From CAWAVN01 sp963825075 (GTDB lineage: Bacteria; Planctomycetota; Planctomycetia; Planctomycetales; Planctomycetaceae), in NCBI GenBank assembly GCA_963825075.1, contig CAWGRX010000035.1, forward strand, positions 62,001 through 126,000: a stretch of DNA of 64,000 nucleotides, given 5' to 3'. The position numbers were made by a program, and so were the translations under genes. Numbering within the stretch: the first letter of the stretch is position 1; each line of letters begins with the position of its first letter. The notes below the pieces were generated by a model that was given only the letters and a program-made list of their open reading frames with translations, was not told where the DNA came from and did not search any database. Shown piece by piece: positions 47,454-54,805 of the stretch.

Positions 47454-47473
47454 TTTTGGCACTCCGATTGCTT
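47454..47473 (+). promoter_or_regulatory. Sigma-54 (RpoN) -24/-12 promoter upstream of the Hsp20 genes
   Basis: TTGGCAC-N5-TTGCT (TTGGCACTCCGATTGCTT, 47456-47473). It matches the consensus YTGGCACG-N4-TTGCW, with GG and GC in the correct phase. It lies about 165 nt before the first Hsp20 start. Confidence 0.7.
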
Positions 47474-47634
47474 ATCTCCTTCGTCAATCACATTTCGCGG
47501 CAATTCTTTAGCAGCTTCTTCTCCCTTCTGGAGTGAGAATCGGGAAACCCCTTTGTTGTCCTTTGCGAAGAACTTGGCGCAGAGATCGGCCTGGAATCCC
47601 AAACCATTTATCACTTTTTTAGAGGAGTTGTGCA

Positions 47635-48069
47635 ATGAGAGCTTCATTGAATCCTTGGAATCCCTGGCAGGAGTTGGATCAAATTCAGCACGAAATGGGC
47701 CGGTTGTTTGGCCGACGGATGGGGAATGCTTTGCCCCGATCGGCTTTTCCCGCGGTGAACGTGTGGGGCGATGAGTCTTCCTTGGTGCTGACCGCCGAGA
47801 TTCCCGGCGTCGATCCCGAAAAACTCGACATCACGGTGAACCGCAACACGATCGTGCTCCGCGGAACCCGCGAAGTCGGCAAGCCGAGGGATGGGGAGAC
47901 CTACTATCGGCAAGAACGGCAAGGAGCCGAGTTCTCGCGAACCTGCGAATTGCCTTTCGATATCGACCCCGAATCAGCCGACGCCACTTATGAAAAAGGC
48001 GTGCTGACGCTCCGCCTGGCCCGCCCCAACGAACATCTGCCGAAGAAAGTTGTTGTCAAAGCCCCGTAA
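47635..48069 (+). CDS. Small heat-shock protein, Hsp20/alpha-crystallin family
   Basis: 144 aa. The N-terminal arm (NPWNPWQELDQIQHEMGRLF) is followed by the alpha-crystallin domain (about 40-135) with AEIPGVDPEKLDITVNRN and the conserved C-terminal strand GVLTLRLARP; the I-x-I-like tail is VVVKAP. ATP-independent chaperone that binds unfolding proteins. AGAGGAG lies seven bases before the ATG. First of a two-gene Hsp20 unit under the sigma-54 promoter; the partner starts 64 nt downstream. Confidence 0.92.
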   Translation: MRASLNPWNPWQELDQIQHEMGRLFGRRMGNALPRSAFPAVNVWGDESSLVLTAEIPGVDPEKLDITVNRNTIVLRGTREVGKPRDGETYYRQERQGAEFSRTCELPFDIDPESADATYEKGVLTLRLARPNEHLPKKVVVKAP

Positions 48070-48132
48070 TCGACGTCGGATTTCAAAAATCTTAAAACAT
48101 TTTGGCCCATCATCCTCAGAGGAGGTTTTACG

Positions 48133-48542
48133 ATGTCGGATCAAACCCTTTGCACCACGGAAACCACGAAACCCGAACCTCAAGACGTCCAAAGCGTAAA
48201 TGGAAACGGCACCGGCCCCAAATTCCGCCCGCATGTCGATCTGATCGATTCGGGAGATGCGATTATTCTCTGGGCCGACCTGCCCGGTGCGGACGAATCG
48301 TCGGTGGATGTCACCCTGGAAAAAAACATGCTGACGATCAAAGCCAGCGTGCGCCGCCCCAGTTCGAAGGCCTCAAGCCCTTCGTGCGCGAGTACCCGGT
48401 GGGAGATTACGAACGGTCATTCATCATCTCGGACGAGATTGACCGCGAAGGCATCGAAGCCGTCGTTACGCAGGGCGTGCTCAAACTCACGCTGCCCAAA
48501 AATAAACAGGTCACGCGAAAAGTCACCGTCAAAGCGGGATAG
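48133..48542 (+). CDS. Small heat-shock protein, Hsp20 family, interrupted by a -1 frameshift
   Basis: A second Hsp20. The first part has HVDLIDSGDAIILWADLPGADESSVDVTLEKNMLTI, the second, in another frame, FEGLKPFVREYPVGDYERSF and GVLKLTLPK. The frames join at 48352-48358 where one C seems missing (GTGCGCCGCCCC): corrected, it reads VRPPQFEGLK. The joined protein is about 136 aa, normal for the family. AGAGGAGG precedes the ATG. Tandem to the preceding Hsp20 and ended by the terminator at 48563. Confidence 0.85.
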
Positions 48543-48562
48543 TCTCTCGTTTTCCGTTTGCT

Positions 48563-48616
48563 ACAATGAACACAGGCTCGGTTTCTCGAACGAGATCGCC
48601 GAGCCTTGTTCATTGT
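48563..48616 (+). terminator. Rho-independent terminator of the Hsp20 unit
   Basis: Inverted repeat ACAATGAACACAGGCTCGG / CCGAGCCTTGTTCATTGT, 18-bp stem with one bulged base and a 17-nt loop. Confidence 0.8.
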
Positions 48617-48635
48617 TGGGGAGAAGCACGGTTTA

Positions 48636-48760
48636 TCAGGTTCAACGCGCTAGCGTCCGGTTTCTCGGTGACGAAAGACGAAACCGCGGCTAGCGCCCGC
48701 TACGCGCCAGCGGGCTAATGAAAAAGGAGAAACCGGGGCTAGCGCCCGGCGGCTAATGTA
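48636..48760 (+). repeat. Dispersed GCTAGCG repeat cluster
   Basis: Contains CAACGCGCTAGCGTCCGGTTT, two copies of CGGCTAGCGCCCG/GGGCTAGCGCCCG and CGGCTAATG at the right. Same family as 9277. Confidence 0.8.
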
Positions 48761-48785
48761 CTATCTGAGATAGCGAGCGATCATC

Positions 48786-49418
48786 TTGACGGGATTAGAG
48801 CGACATTCATTCGGTGGAATTGTGCTCTGCGGCGGGAAGAGTTCGCGGATGGGCCGCCCGAAACATCTTCTGCCCTTCGGTCCCGAAACGCTTTTGGAGC
48901 GGGTCATCCGGCGGATGCAGGATGTGGTTTCACCGATTGTCGTGGTGGCGGCGCCGGGGCAGGAACTCCCTCCTTTGCCTGATGGCGTGCTCATCGGGCG
49001 GGACGATATCGAAGGCAAAGGCCCGCTGGCGGGGCTGGCGGTGGGGTTGTCCTTGATGCGTCCCCACCGCGACGCCGCGTTCGTCTCATCCTGCGATGCG
49101 CCGTTTTTAGGGCCGGCGTTTATCGAAGACGTGCTCAGTCAACTGGGCGATCACGAACTGGCAATCCCCAAGGGGGATGCCTATTATCACCCCTTGGCGG
49201 CGGTATATCGGACTTCGCTCGAACCGGCCATTCGCGGGCTAATCGCGGAAGATCGGCTGCGGCCGTTCTTCTTGATCGAGAACTGCCGGGCGAAGATCAT
49301 CGATGTGGAGGACCTGCGAACGGCCGACCCGCAGTTGACTTCGCTGCGGAATACAAATCATCCCGAAGACTACGAACAGGCGTTAAAAGACGCGGGCTAT
49401 TTCCCATCCGCGGAATAG
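48786..49418 (+). CDS. mobA: Molybdenum cofactor guanylyltransferase
   Basis: 210 aa. Nucleotidyltransferase signature GIVLCGGKSSRMGRPKHLLPFG at the N-terminus, then DDIEGKGPLAGLAVGL and the metal-binding SSCDAPFL. MobA transfers GMP to molybdenum-molybdopterin to give the bis-MGD form. TTG start at 48786 is the most upstream start consistent with the G-rich loop; no ATG is available. Two moeA genes follow on the same strand, making a Moco group. Nearby msrP uses the non-nucleotide form, so the product probably serves other enzymes. Confidence 0.85.
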   Translation: MTGLERHSFGGIVLCGGKSSRMGRPKHLLPFGPETLLERVIRRMQDVVSPIVVVAAPGQELPPLPDGVLIGRDDIEGKGPLAGLAVGLSLMRPHRDAAFVSSCDAPFLGPAFIEDVLSQLGDHELAIPKGDAYYHPLAAVYRTSLEPAIRGLIAEDRLRPFFLIENCRAKIIDVEDLRTADPQLTSLRNTNHPEDYEQALKDAGYFPSAE

Positions 49419-49424
49419 GTACAA

Positions 49425-49633
49425 AGAAAGGGACCACGAAATACACGAAAAAAAGGGGCATAGGCCACAAAGTGAAAGGGATAAACTGTGAACAATGAGC
49501 GGCACGGCGCTAGCCGCCGGTTCCGTGCACAAAACCGGCGGCTAGCCACCCAGAGGGTGCCCGGCCGCTCATAAAAAAACTCACTTATCGCGTGAGAACG
49601 CAATTGTTTTTTCTTTCGTGTTTTTCGTGGTCC
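49425..49633. repeat. Inverted pair of CCACGAAA-CACGAAA repeats enclosing a GCTAGCC repeat
   Basis: Left arm 49425-49455 (GGACCACGAAATACACGAAA) and right arm 49607-49633 (CTTTCGTGTTTTTCGTGGTCC) are inverted and match those at 13550-13696. Between them, 49502-49575 is another inverted CGCTAGCCGCCGGTT/CCGGCGGCTAGCC unit. Confidence 0.8.
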
Positions 49634-49666
49634 TCATCCGAAAGTCGAACATTTAGAACGGTTGGA

Positions 49667-50914
49667 ATGATGGCGGCAGGGAAATCAGCTCGTGATGTGC
49701 GGATGCGGGGGTTTGCGGAACGAAACCGCGTGGCGGCGGCTTGGGATTGGATCGAGCAAACCGCCGGCGTGTTGGACGCCGAGACTGTTTCGTACACCGA
49801 AGCCTGCCAGCGGGTGTTGGCGGAAGATGTGCTTGCGCCGCTCAACGTGCCGGCGTTCGACCGCTCCGCGATGGACGGCTTCGCGGTCAGGGCGGCAGAA
49901 ACGGATGGAGCCAGCGATTATAATCCCTTGACGTTTCAGGTCGTCGGCCAGTCGCTGCCGGGCACGCCGTTTGATGGTTCCGTGACAAAAGGAACGGCCG
50001 TGCGAATTATGACCGGTGCCCCGCTGCCCGCGGGAGCCGATGCCGTCGTCCCCGCCGAGTATGCCGCGGAAGCCGGCGGGCAAGTGGAACTGACGGCAGC
50101 GGTGTCGCGGGGAAAACACGTGGGCCGCGTGGGGGAAGACATCGCCGAGGGCCGGTGCGTGTTCTCGGCGGGGCGGCGATTGCGTCCGCAGGATGTGGGA
50201 TTGCTCGCGTCCTTGGGCTTTGCCGACGTGCCGGTGGTTCGCCGACCGAACGTGCGGATTTTGGTGACGGGCAACGAACTCGTCCCGCCCGGACAGCCTC
50301 GCGGTGAGTTTCAGATCTATGAGGCCAACTCCAGCATGCTCCGGGGTTTGATCGATCGCGACGGCGGGCTTTTGGAATCGCAACGCAATCTGCCCGATCG
50401 GAAAGACGCGATCCGCGCAGCCATGACCAATCCGGGGGCGGATGTAATCTTAGTGTCAGGCGGGTCGAGCGTGGGGGTGGAAGATCATGCTCCGCTGATT
50501 CTCGCGGAGGAAGGCACCCTCGATTTGCATGGCCTCGCCATGCGGCCATCCAGTCCGGCGGGCATGGGGCGGATCGGTTCCACGCTCGTGTTTTTGCTGC
50601 CGGGCAATCCCGTGTCGTGTTTGTGTGCTTACGATTTCTTCGCGGGCCGGGCCATTCGGAAGCTCGGCGGGCGGAGTTCCGATTGGCCGCACCGCACGCA
50701 ACAGGCCACGCTGTCGCGCAAAATCGTGTCCGCGGTCGGCCGGTTGGATTACTGCCGGGTCGTCGTGGTGAAGGATCAAACCGTGGAACCGATCGCCCTC
50801 AGCGGCGCTTCGATTTTGTCCTCGACGACGCGGGCCAACGGTTTTGTGCTGATTCCCGAAGACAGCGAAGGCTACGCCCCCGGCGACACGGTCACGGTGC
50901 ATCTTTACGACTGA
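49667..50914 (+). CDS. moeA: Molybdopterin molybdenumtransferase
   Basis: 415 aa; inserts molybdate into molybdopterin. MoeA signatures: PLNVPAFDRSAMDGFAVRA near residue 65, KGTAVRIMTGAPLPAGADAVV, and the MoCF-biosynthesis domain with TGNELVPPGQ, ILVSGGSSVG. ATG 49667 is the first plausible start after the repeat region. At the conserved 'KPGKP' position it has MRPSSPAGMG, a divergence from classical MoeA. Overlaps nothing but is followed after 22 nt by a second MoeA, so the pair is co-transcribed. Confidence 0.9.
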   Translation: MMAAGKSARDVRMRGFAERNRVAAAWDWIEQTAGVLDAETVSYTEACQRVLAEDVLAPLNVPAFDRSAMDGFAVRAAETDGASDYNPLTFQVVGQSLPGTPFDGSVTKGTAVRIMTGAPLPAGADAVVPAEYAAEAGGQVELTAAVSRGKHVGRVGEDIAEGRCVFSAGRRLRPQDVGLLASLGFADVPVVRRPNVRILVTGNELVPPGQPRGEFQIYEANSSMLRGLIDRDGGLLESQRNLPDRKDAIRAAMTNPGADVILVSGGSSVGVEDHAPLILAEEGTLDLHGLAMRPSSPAGMGRIGSTLVFLLPGNPVSCLCAYDFFAGRAIRKLGGRSSDWPHRTQQATLSRKIVSAVGRLDYCRVVVVKDQTVEPIALSGASILSSTTRANGFVLIPEDSEGYAPGDTVTVHLYD

Positions 50915-50936
50915 AAAAAAACCGGACAACGGACCC

Positions 50937-52883
50937 ATGACAACCCCCATTCCTGATGCCGCCCGGCAGCAGCAGTTTTTGAAGGTGATCTCCCGCGACG
51001 AGGCAGCCGCGCGGTTTCAAGGTTCGCTTAAGCTGGAACCCTTGGGGACCGAGCGGTTGGCGTTGGCTCAACTTTTGGATCGCGTGCTGGCTCTGGACGT
51101 GGCTTCGCCCGTGGATGTGCCGGCGTTCGATCGGTCCAATGTGGACGGCTTCGCGGTGCGGGCGAGCGATACCTTTGGGGCGATGGAAGAAAACCCGCGG
51201 CGGGTGCGGCTCAATTCCGAAGTGCTTTCGCCGGGCGTGGCCCCGCAGATGATGGTCGATCCCGGATCGGCCACCACAATCGCCACCGGCGGCATGTTGC
51301 CCCGCGGAGCTGATGCCGTCATCATGGTGGAAGACACGGACGTGGTGGAGACCGACGAAGGTCCCCGGCTGGAAATTACCCGCGCGGTGACGGCCGGCCA
51401 GAACCTGACCTTCGCCGGAACCGACATGGCCCGCGGGGAAACCGTGCTCAGGCGGGGGCAGCATTTGTCGTCCCGCGAAGTCGGCGTCCTCGCGGCGGTG
51501 GGTCTCGCGGAGGCCGAGGTCTTTCGCCGGCCGCGGGTGGCGATCATCTCGACCGGAAACGAAATCGTCCCGCCGAGTGATCCCTTGCCGGCGGGTGCGG
51601 TTTACGATTCCAACTTGGCAATCCTCTCCGCCGCCGTCACTGAGCAGGGCGGCGAGCCGGTTCCGCTGGGCGTCGTCAACGACGATGAAACCGCGCTCTC
51701 GCGAATTCTTGACGAAGCCTTGAAGTACGATGCCGTCATCCTTTCCGGCGGCACCTCCAAAGGAGCCGGGGATCTTTCCTACCGCGTGGTCAGCCGGCAG
51801 GTGACGGACCCCGGCATCGTCGCGCACGGCGTGGCGCTAAAACCCGGCAAGCCGATTTGCCTCGCCGCCACCGCCGGGAAACCGGTGGTCATTCTGCCCG
51901 GCTTTCCCACGTCGGCGGTTTTTACGTTTCACGAGTTTGTGGCTCCCGTCATTCGCCGCTTGGCGGGCCGGGCCGAGGCCGAGCGCGAAACCCGCCGGGC
52001 AAAGTTGCCGCTCCGCATCAATTCCGATCGCGGACGGACGGAATACATGCTCGTCAGCCTCGTCCACAGCGGTGATGGACTCGCGGCCTATCCTATGGGC
52101 AAAGGCAGCGGCTCGGTGACGACCTTTAGTTGTGCGGACGGGTTTCTCACCATTGGGCAACAAACCGAAATCCTCGAAGCCGGTGCCGAAGTCGAAGTGC
52201 AGCTTTTGGGGCGGTCGCTGGAGATTGCGGACCTGGTGGTCATCGGCAGCCATTGCATCGGTTTGGATTTGCTATTGGGGGAGATGAACGAGCGGGGTTT
52301 TTCGACCAAGTCGCTGTTCGTGGGCAGCATGGGCGGACTGACCGCCGCGAAGCGGGGCGAATGCGATCTCGCGGGCGTGCATCTCTTCGATCCGAAAACC
52401 GCCGAATATAACAGGCCGTTTCTGACCGAGGACTTGGAGTTGATCCCCGGCTACCGGCGGATGCAGTGTTTCGTCTATCGCCCCGACGATCCGCGGTTCG
52501 CCGGCGTGACTTCCACCGAAGAATTTTTGCAGATCGCCATCGCGGACGAGCATTGCAACATGGTCAACCGCAACGCGGGCAGCGGCACGCGGATGTTGAT
52601 CGATTCGCATTTGGGAGAGCATCGCCCGCCGGGGCATGCCCTCCAGCCCAAATCGCACAACGCGGTGGCGGCGGCGATCGAGCAGGGCCGGGCCGATTGG
52701 GGCGTCGCCATCGAAACGGTCGCCCGGAACTATGACCTCGCGTATCTCCCGCTCCAAGCGGAGCATTACGATTTCGTCGTCCCCAAATCCCGCAAAGGCC
52801 GCCCGGCCGTTTTAGCGTTTGAAGCCTTGTTGAAAGATCCCGCAGTCAGGAAAAAGCTCAACAACATCGGCTTTGAGCTTTGA
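50937..52883 (+). CDS. MoeA fused to a PBP-like domain
   Basis: 648 aa. Residues about 1-415 are MoeA-like (DVPAFDRSNVDGFAVRASD, TGGMLPRGADAVIMVE, STGNEIVPPSD, LSGGTSKGAGDL, and the classical VALKPGKPICLA). Residues about 420-648 are a periplasmic-binding-like domain without signal peptide: VIGSHCIGLDLLLGEM, ELIPGYRRMQCFVYRPDDPRF, NAGSGTRMLIDSHL. Fused MoeA-PBP proteins are known in archaea and some bacteria and may sense molybdate or the cofactor. The paired upstream MoeA lacks this domain. Confidence 0.9.
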   Translation: MTTPIPDAARQQQFLKVISRDEAAARFQGSLKLEPLGTERLALAQLLDRVLALDVASPVDVPAFDRSNVDGFAVRASDTFGAMEENPRRVRLNSEVLSPGVAPQMMVDPGSATTIATGGMLPRGADAVIMVEDTDVVETDEGPRLEITRAVTAGQNLTFAGTDMARGETVLRRGQHLSSREVGVLAAVGLAEAEVFRRPRVAIISTGNEIVPPSDPLPAGAVYDSNLAILSAAVTEQGGEPVPLGVVNDDETALSRILDEALKYDAVILSGGTSKGAGDLSYRVVSRQVTDPGIVAHGVALKPGKPICLAATAGKPVVILPGFPTSAVFTFHEFVAPVIRRLAGRAEAERETRRAKLPLRINSDRGRTEYMLVSLVHSGDGLAAYPMGKGSGSVTTFSCADGFLTIGQQTEILEAGAEVEVQLLGRSLEIADLVVIGSHCIGLDLLLGEMNERGFSTKSLFVGSMGGLTAAKRGECDLAGVHLFDPKTAEYNRPFLTEDLELIPGYRRMQCFVYRPDDPRFAGVTSTEEFLQIAIADEHCNMVNRNAGSGTRMLIDSHLGEHRPPGHALQPKSHNAVAAAIEQGRADWGVAIETVARNYDLAYLPLQAEHYDFVVPKSRKGRPAVLAFEALLKDPAVRKKLNNIGFEL

Positions 52884-52916
52884 GCCACCGACGTCTTGAA
52901 GACAGATTGTGGCGTT

Positions 52917-53015
52917 GAATTCTTTACGCTGAAGGCGTTACAGAACAAAGCCCAGGGTCAGCGGCGCAGCCGCGCCACCCTGGGTTCGTGATCCAAAAGA
53001 ATTTTTACGCCGAAG
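52917..53015 (+). repeat. Palindromic repeat family, copy 1 (interrupted by the IS)
   Basis: Reads TTTACGCTGAAGGCGTTACAG, AACAAAGCCCAGGGTC, CCACCCTGGGTTCGTGATCC, then AATTTTTACGCCGAAG where the IS begins. Its continuation GCGTTATACAG is at 54677. Copy 2 lies inverted at 54688-54791. Confidence 0.85.
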
Positions 53016-53112
53016 TCATCATGTAGAGACCAGTTGTCGGGACGTAAGAAAGGCCAGTACACTCGCTTAATAGTGATCGGTTTCTAACGATTCTTTTCAG
53101 CGAGGACTGGCC

Positions 53113-54246
53113 ATGAGCAAGGTTACCATGATTGGGTGTGATTTGCACGATTGTTCGATGCTTTTGAAGGTTGCCGTCGACAAGGGCAAGCCGGTGAAGA
53201 AATCTTTTCAGACATCCGATGCGGCGGAGATGATCGAATGGCTGAAGGAGTTCGCGCGGAGCGCCGATTCTCAGCGGATCGTGTTCGCTTACGAGGCGAG
53301 CGGATCGGGGTTCGGCTTGTATGACGATCTGACGGAGGCCGGCGTCGAGTGTCACGTCTTGGCGCCGACGCATCTGCCGCACACGACGCATCGGCGAAAG
53401 AACAAGACGGACGAGAAGGATGCCGAGATGATTCTGGATGAGGTGCGGGCCTCGGTGTTGGCGGGACGCAAGTTGCCGGCGGTCTGGGTTCCCGATCCCG
53501 AGACCCGCGACGACCGCGAGCCGCTGCGGTTGCGGTTGTCGTTGGCGAGGCAGCGGACGCAGATCAAAAACCAGATTCGTTGTTTGGCCAAACGGTCCAA
53601 ATTGTCGTTTCCCGCGTGGTTCACCAACAGCGGCGACTGGTCGAAGCGGAGCGTGGCCTGGCTGTCGGCGGTTGCCGCCGGTGACGAGGGGCATCTGCTG
53701 CCGGGTGTGCGGGCTGTGTTGGCGGGCCTCGTCGAGTTGTACGTCTCGTATTCTGAGCAGCTGAAAACCTTGGACAAGGTCATCGGGGAACTTGCCAAGA
53801 AAAAGCGCTATGCCAACGCGTTTCGCAAACTCAAATTGATGAAGGGCGTGGGCACGTTGACGGCAATGATCTTTCTGACCGAGATCGGCGACCTGAATCG
53901 CTTTGCCAACCGTCGGCAGTTGGCGGCCTATCTGGGCCTGGCCCCGTCCGCATTTGAATCGGGCGAATGCGACGATCGCAAAGGACGGATCACGCGTCAG
54001 GGACCCTCTCAGGTGCGGCATGTGTTGTGCCAGGCGGCCTGGACGGCGATCCGATGCACGGACAAGTGGAAGGACACCTATGAACGCATCAAGCGCGGCA
54101 CGCAGAAGCGGAGCAAAGTGGCGATTGTGGCCGTGATGCGAAAGCTGGCGATTACGATGTGGCACGCGGCCCGCTCGCAAGAACTCGACGAACTTGTCGA
54201 TGAGTTCGACGAGATCAAAGCGGAGCGAAAACGAAAGGTGGCTTGA
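53113..54246 (+). CDS. IS110-family transposase (DEDD recombinase)
   Basis: 377 aa. The N-terminal RuvC-like DEDD domain has IGCDLHDCSMLLK (first Asp), AYEASGSGFGLYDDL (Glu), and RRKNKTDEKDAEMIL (paired Asp). The C-terminal Transposase_20 domain has MKGVGTLTAMIFLTEIGDLNRF, then YLGLAPSAFESGE and GPSQVRHVLCQAAW with the serine of the second active site. Intact and full length, so the element may be active. GAGGA lies before ATG 53113 and is within a hairpin formed by GGCCAGT (53052) and ACTGGCC (53106), which could limit translation. Confidence 0.92.
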   Translation: MSKVTMIGCDLHDCSMLLKVAVDKGKPVKKSFQTSDAAEMIEWLKEFARSADSQRIVFAYEASGSGFGLYDDLTEAGVECHVLAPTHLPHTTHRRKNKTDEKDAEMILDEVRASVLAGRKLPAVWVPDPETRDDREPLRLRLSLARQRTQIKNQIRCLAKRSKLSFPAWFTNSGDWSKRSVAWLSAVAAGDEGHLLPGVRAVLAGLVELYVSYSEQLKTLDKVIGELAKKKRYANAFRKLKLMKGVGTLTAMIFLTEIGDLNRFANRRQLAAYLGLAPSAFESGECDDRKGRITRQGPSQVRHVLCQAAWTAIRCTDKWKDTYERIKRGTQKRSKVAIVAVMRKLAITMWHAARSQELDELVDEFDEIKAERKRKVA

Positions 54247-54676
54247 CGATGGGTTTTTTAAGGCATGGCAGGACAAAAAAGAATGCAAATGAAAAAGCCC
54301 CCGGTTTTGAAAAAATCCGGGGCCCGGCAGGAGATATTCTTCCCGCCCTGACCCGGCTATCCCTCGTTGGGTTGCTCCCCAGCAGAGCCCAACTCCGTTT
54401 CACCGGGCAAGAAAATTGTAACAAAAACGCGAACGCAAACTGAGTCGAAGAGAAAGTAAAAACCGAACTTCGCATTGCCCACCGTACCCGGAAGTCGAGA
54501 TCGATAACGTCTTGGGCACATCCCCGCGACCAGAAGTGTGATCCGACTTCCATTTTAGGACAAACCGATCGCTTCGCGAACGGACGAAATAGTCTTTCCC
54601 AACGCGGAAACGACTGAATAACAGGTTGCAAAAGCGAATACCGGCCAATAACACTTGACGACTCTCTACATAACAG
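54247..54676 (+). ncRNA. Candidate bridge-RNA region in the IS right end
   Basis: 430 nt without a coding frame, within the element. It contains a CCCCGG/CCGGGG hairpin at 54299-54322 and further short inverted segments. In IS1111-type elements the bridge RNA is encoded in the right end, so the RNA is expected here. I have not been able to place its loops or guides. Confidence 0.35.
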
Positions 54677-54687
54677 GCGTTATACAG

Positions 54688-54791
54688 AATTGTTGTATAA
54701 CGCCTTCGGCGTAAAAATGAATTGGGGATGACCGTCACCCAGAGTGCGCTTCGCGACTCTGGGCTTTGTTATAAAACCGCTTCGCGGTAAA
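54688..54791 (-). repeat. Palindromic repeat family, copy 2
   Basis: Inverted relative to copy 1: TGTTGTATAACGCCTTCGGCG, then ACCCAGAGTGCGCTTCGCGA, CTCTGGGCTTTGTTATAAAA and CCGCTTCGCGGTAAA. The two copies abut at 54680-54690, where copy 1's right tail (GCGTTATACAGAAT) meets copy 2. Confidence 0.85.
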
Positions 54792-54805
54792 AACCGATCG
54801 CACAG

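Larger units (their letters stand above)
53016..54676 (+). mobile_element. IS110-family element, IS1111-like subgroup, ends located
   Basis: About 1661 bp. Left end TCATCATGTAGAGACC; right end CTCTCTACATAACAG. Subterminal inverted repeats ATGTAGAGA (53021-53029) and TCTCTACAT (54663-54671) each lie 5 nt from an end, as in the IS1111 subgroup. The dinucleotide AG precedes both boundaries (53014-53015 and 54675-54676). The flanks join to ACGCCGAAG+GCGTTATACAG, an uninterrupted copy of the genomic palindromic repeat. It has 97 nt of left and 430 nt of right non-coding DNA around one transposase gene. Confidence 0.88.
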
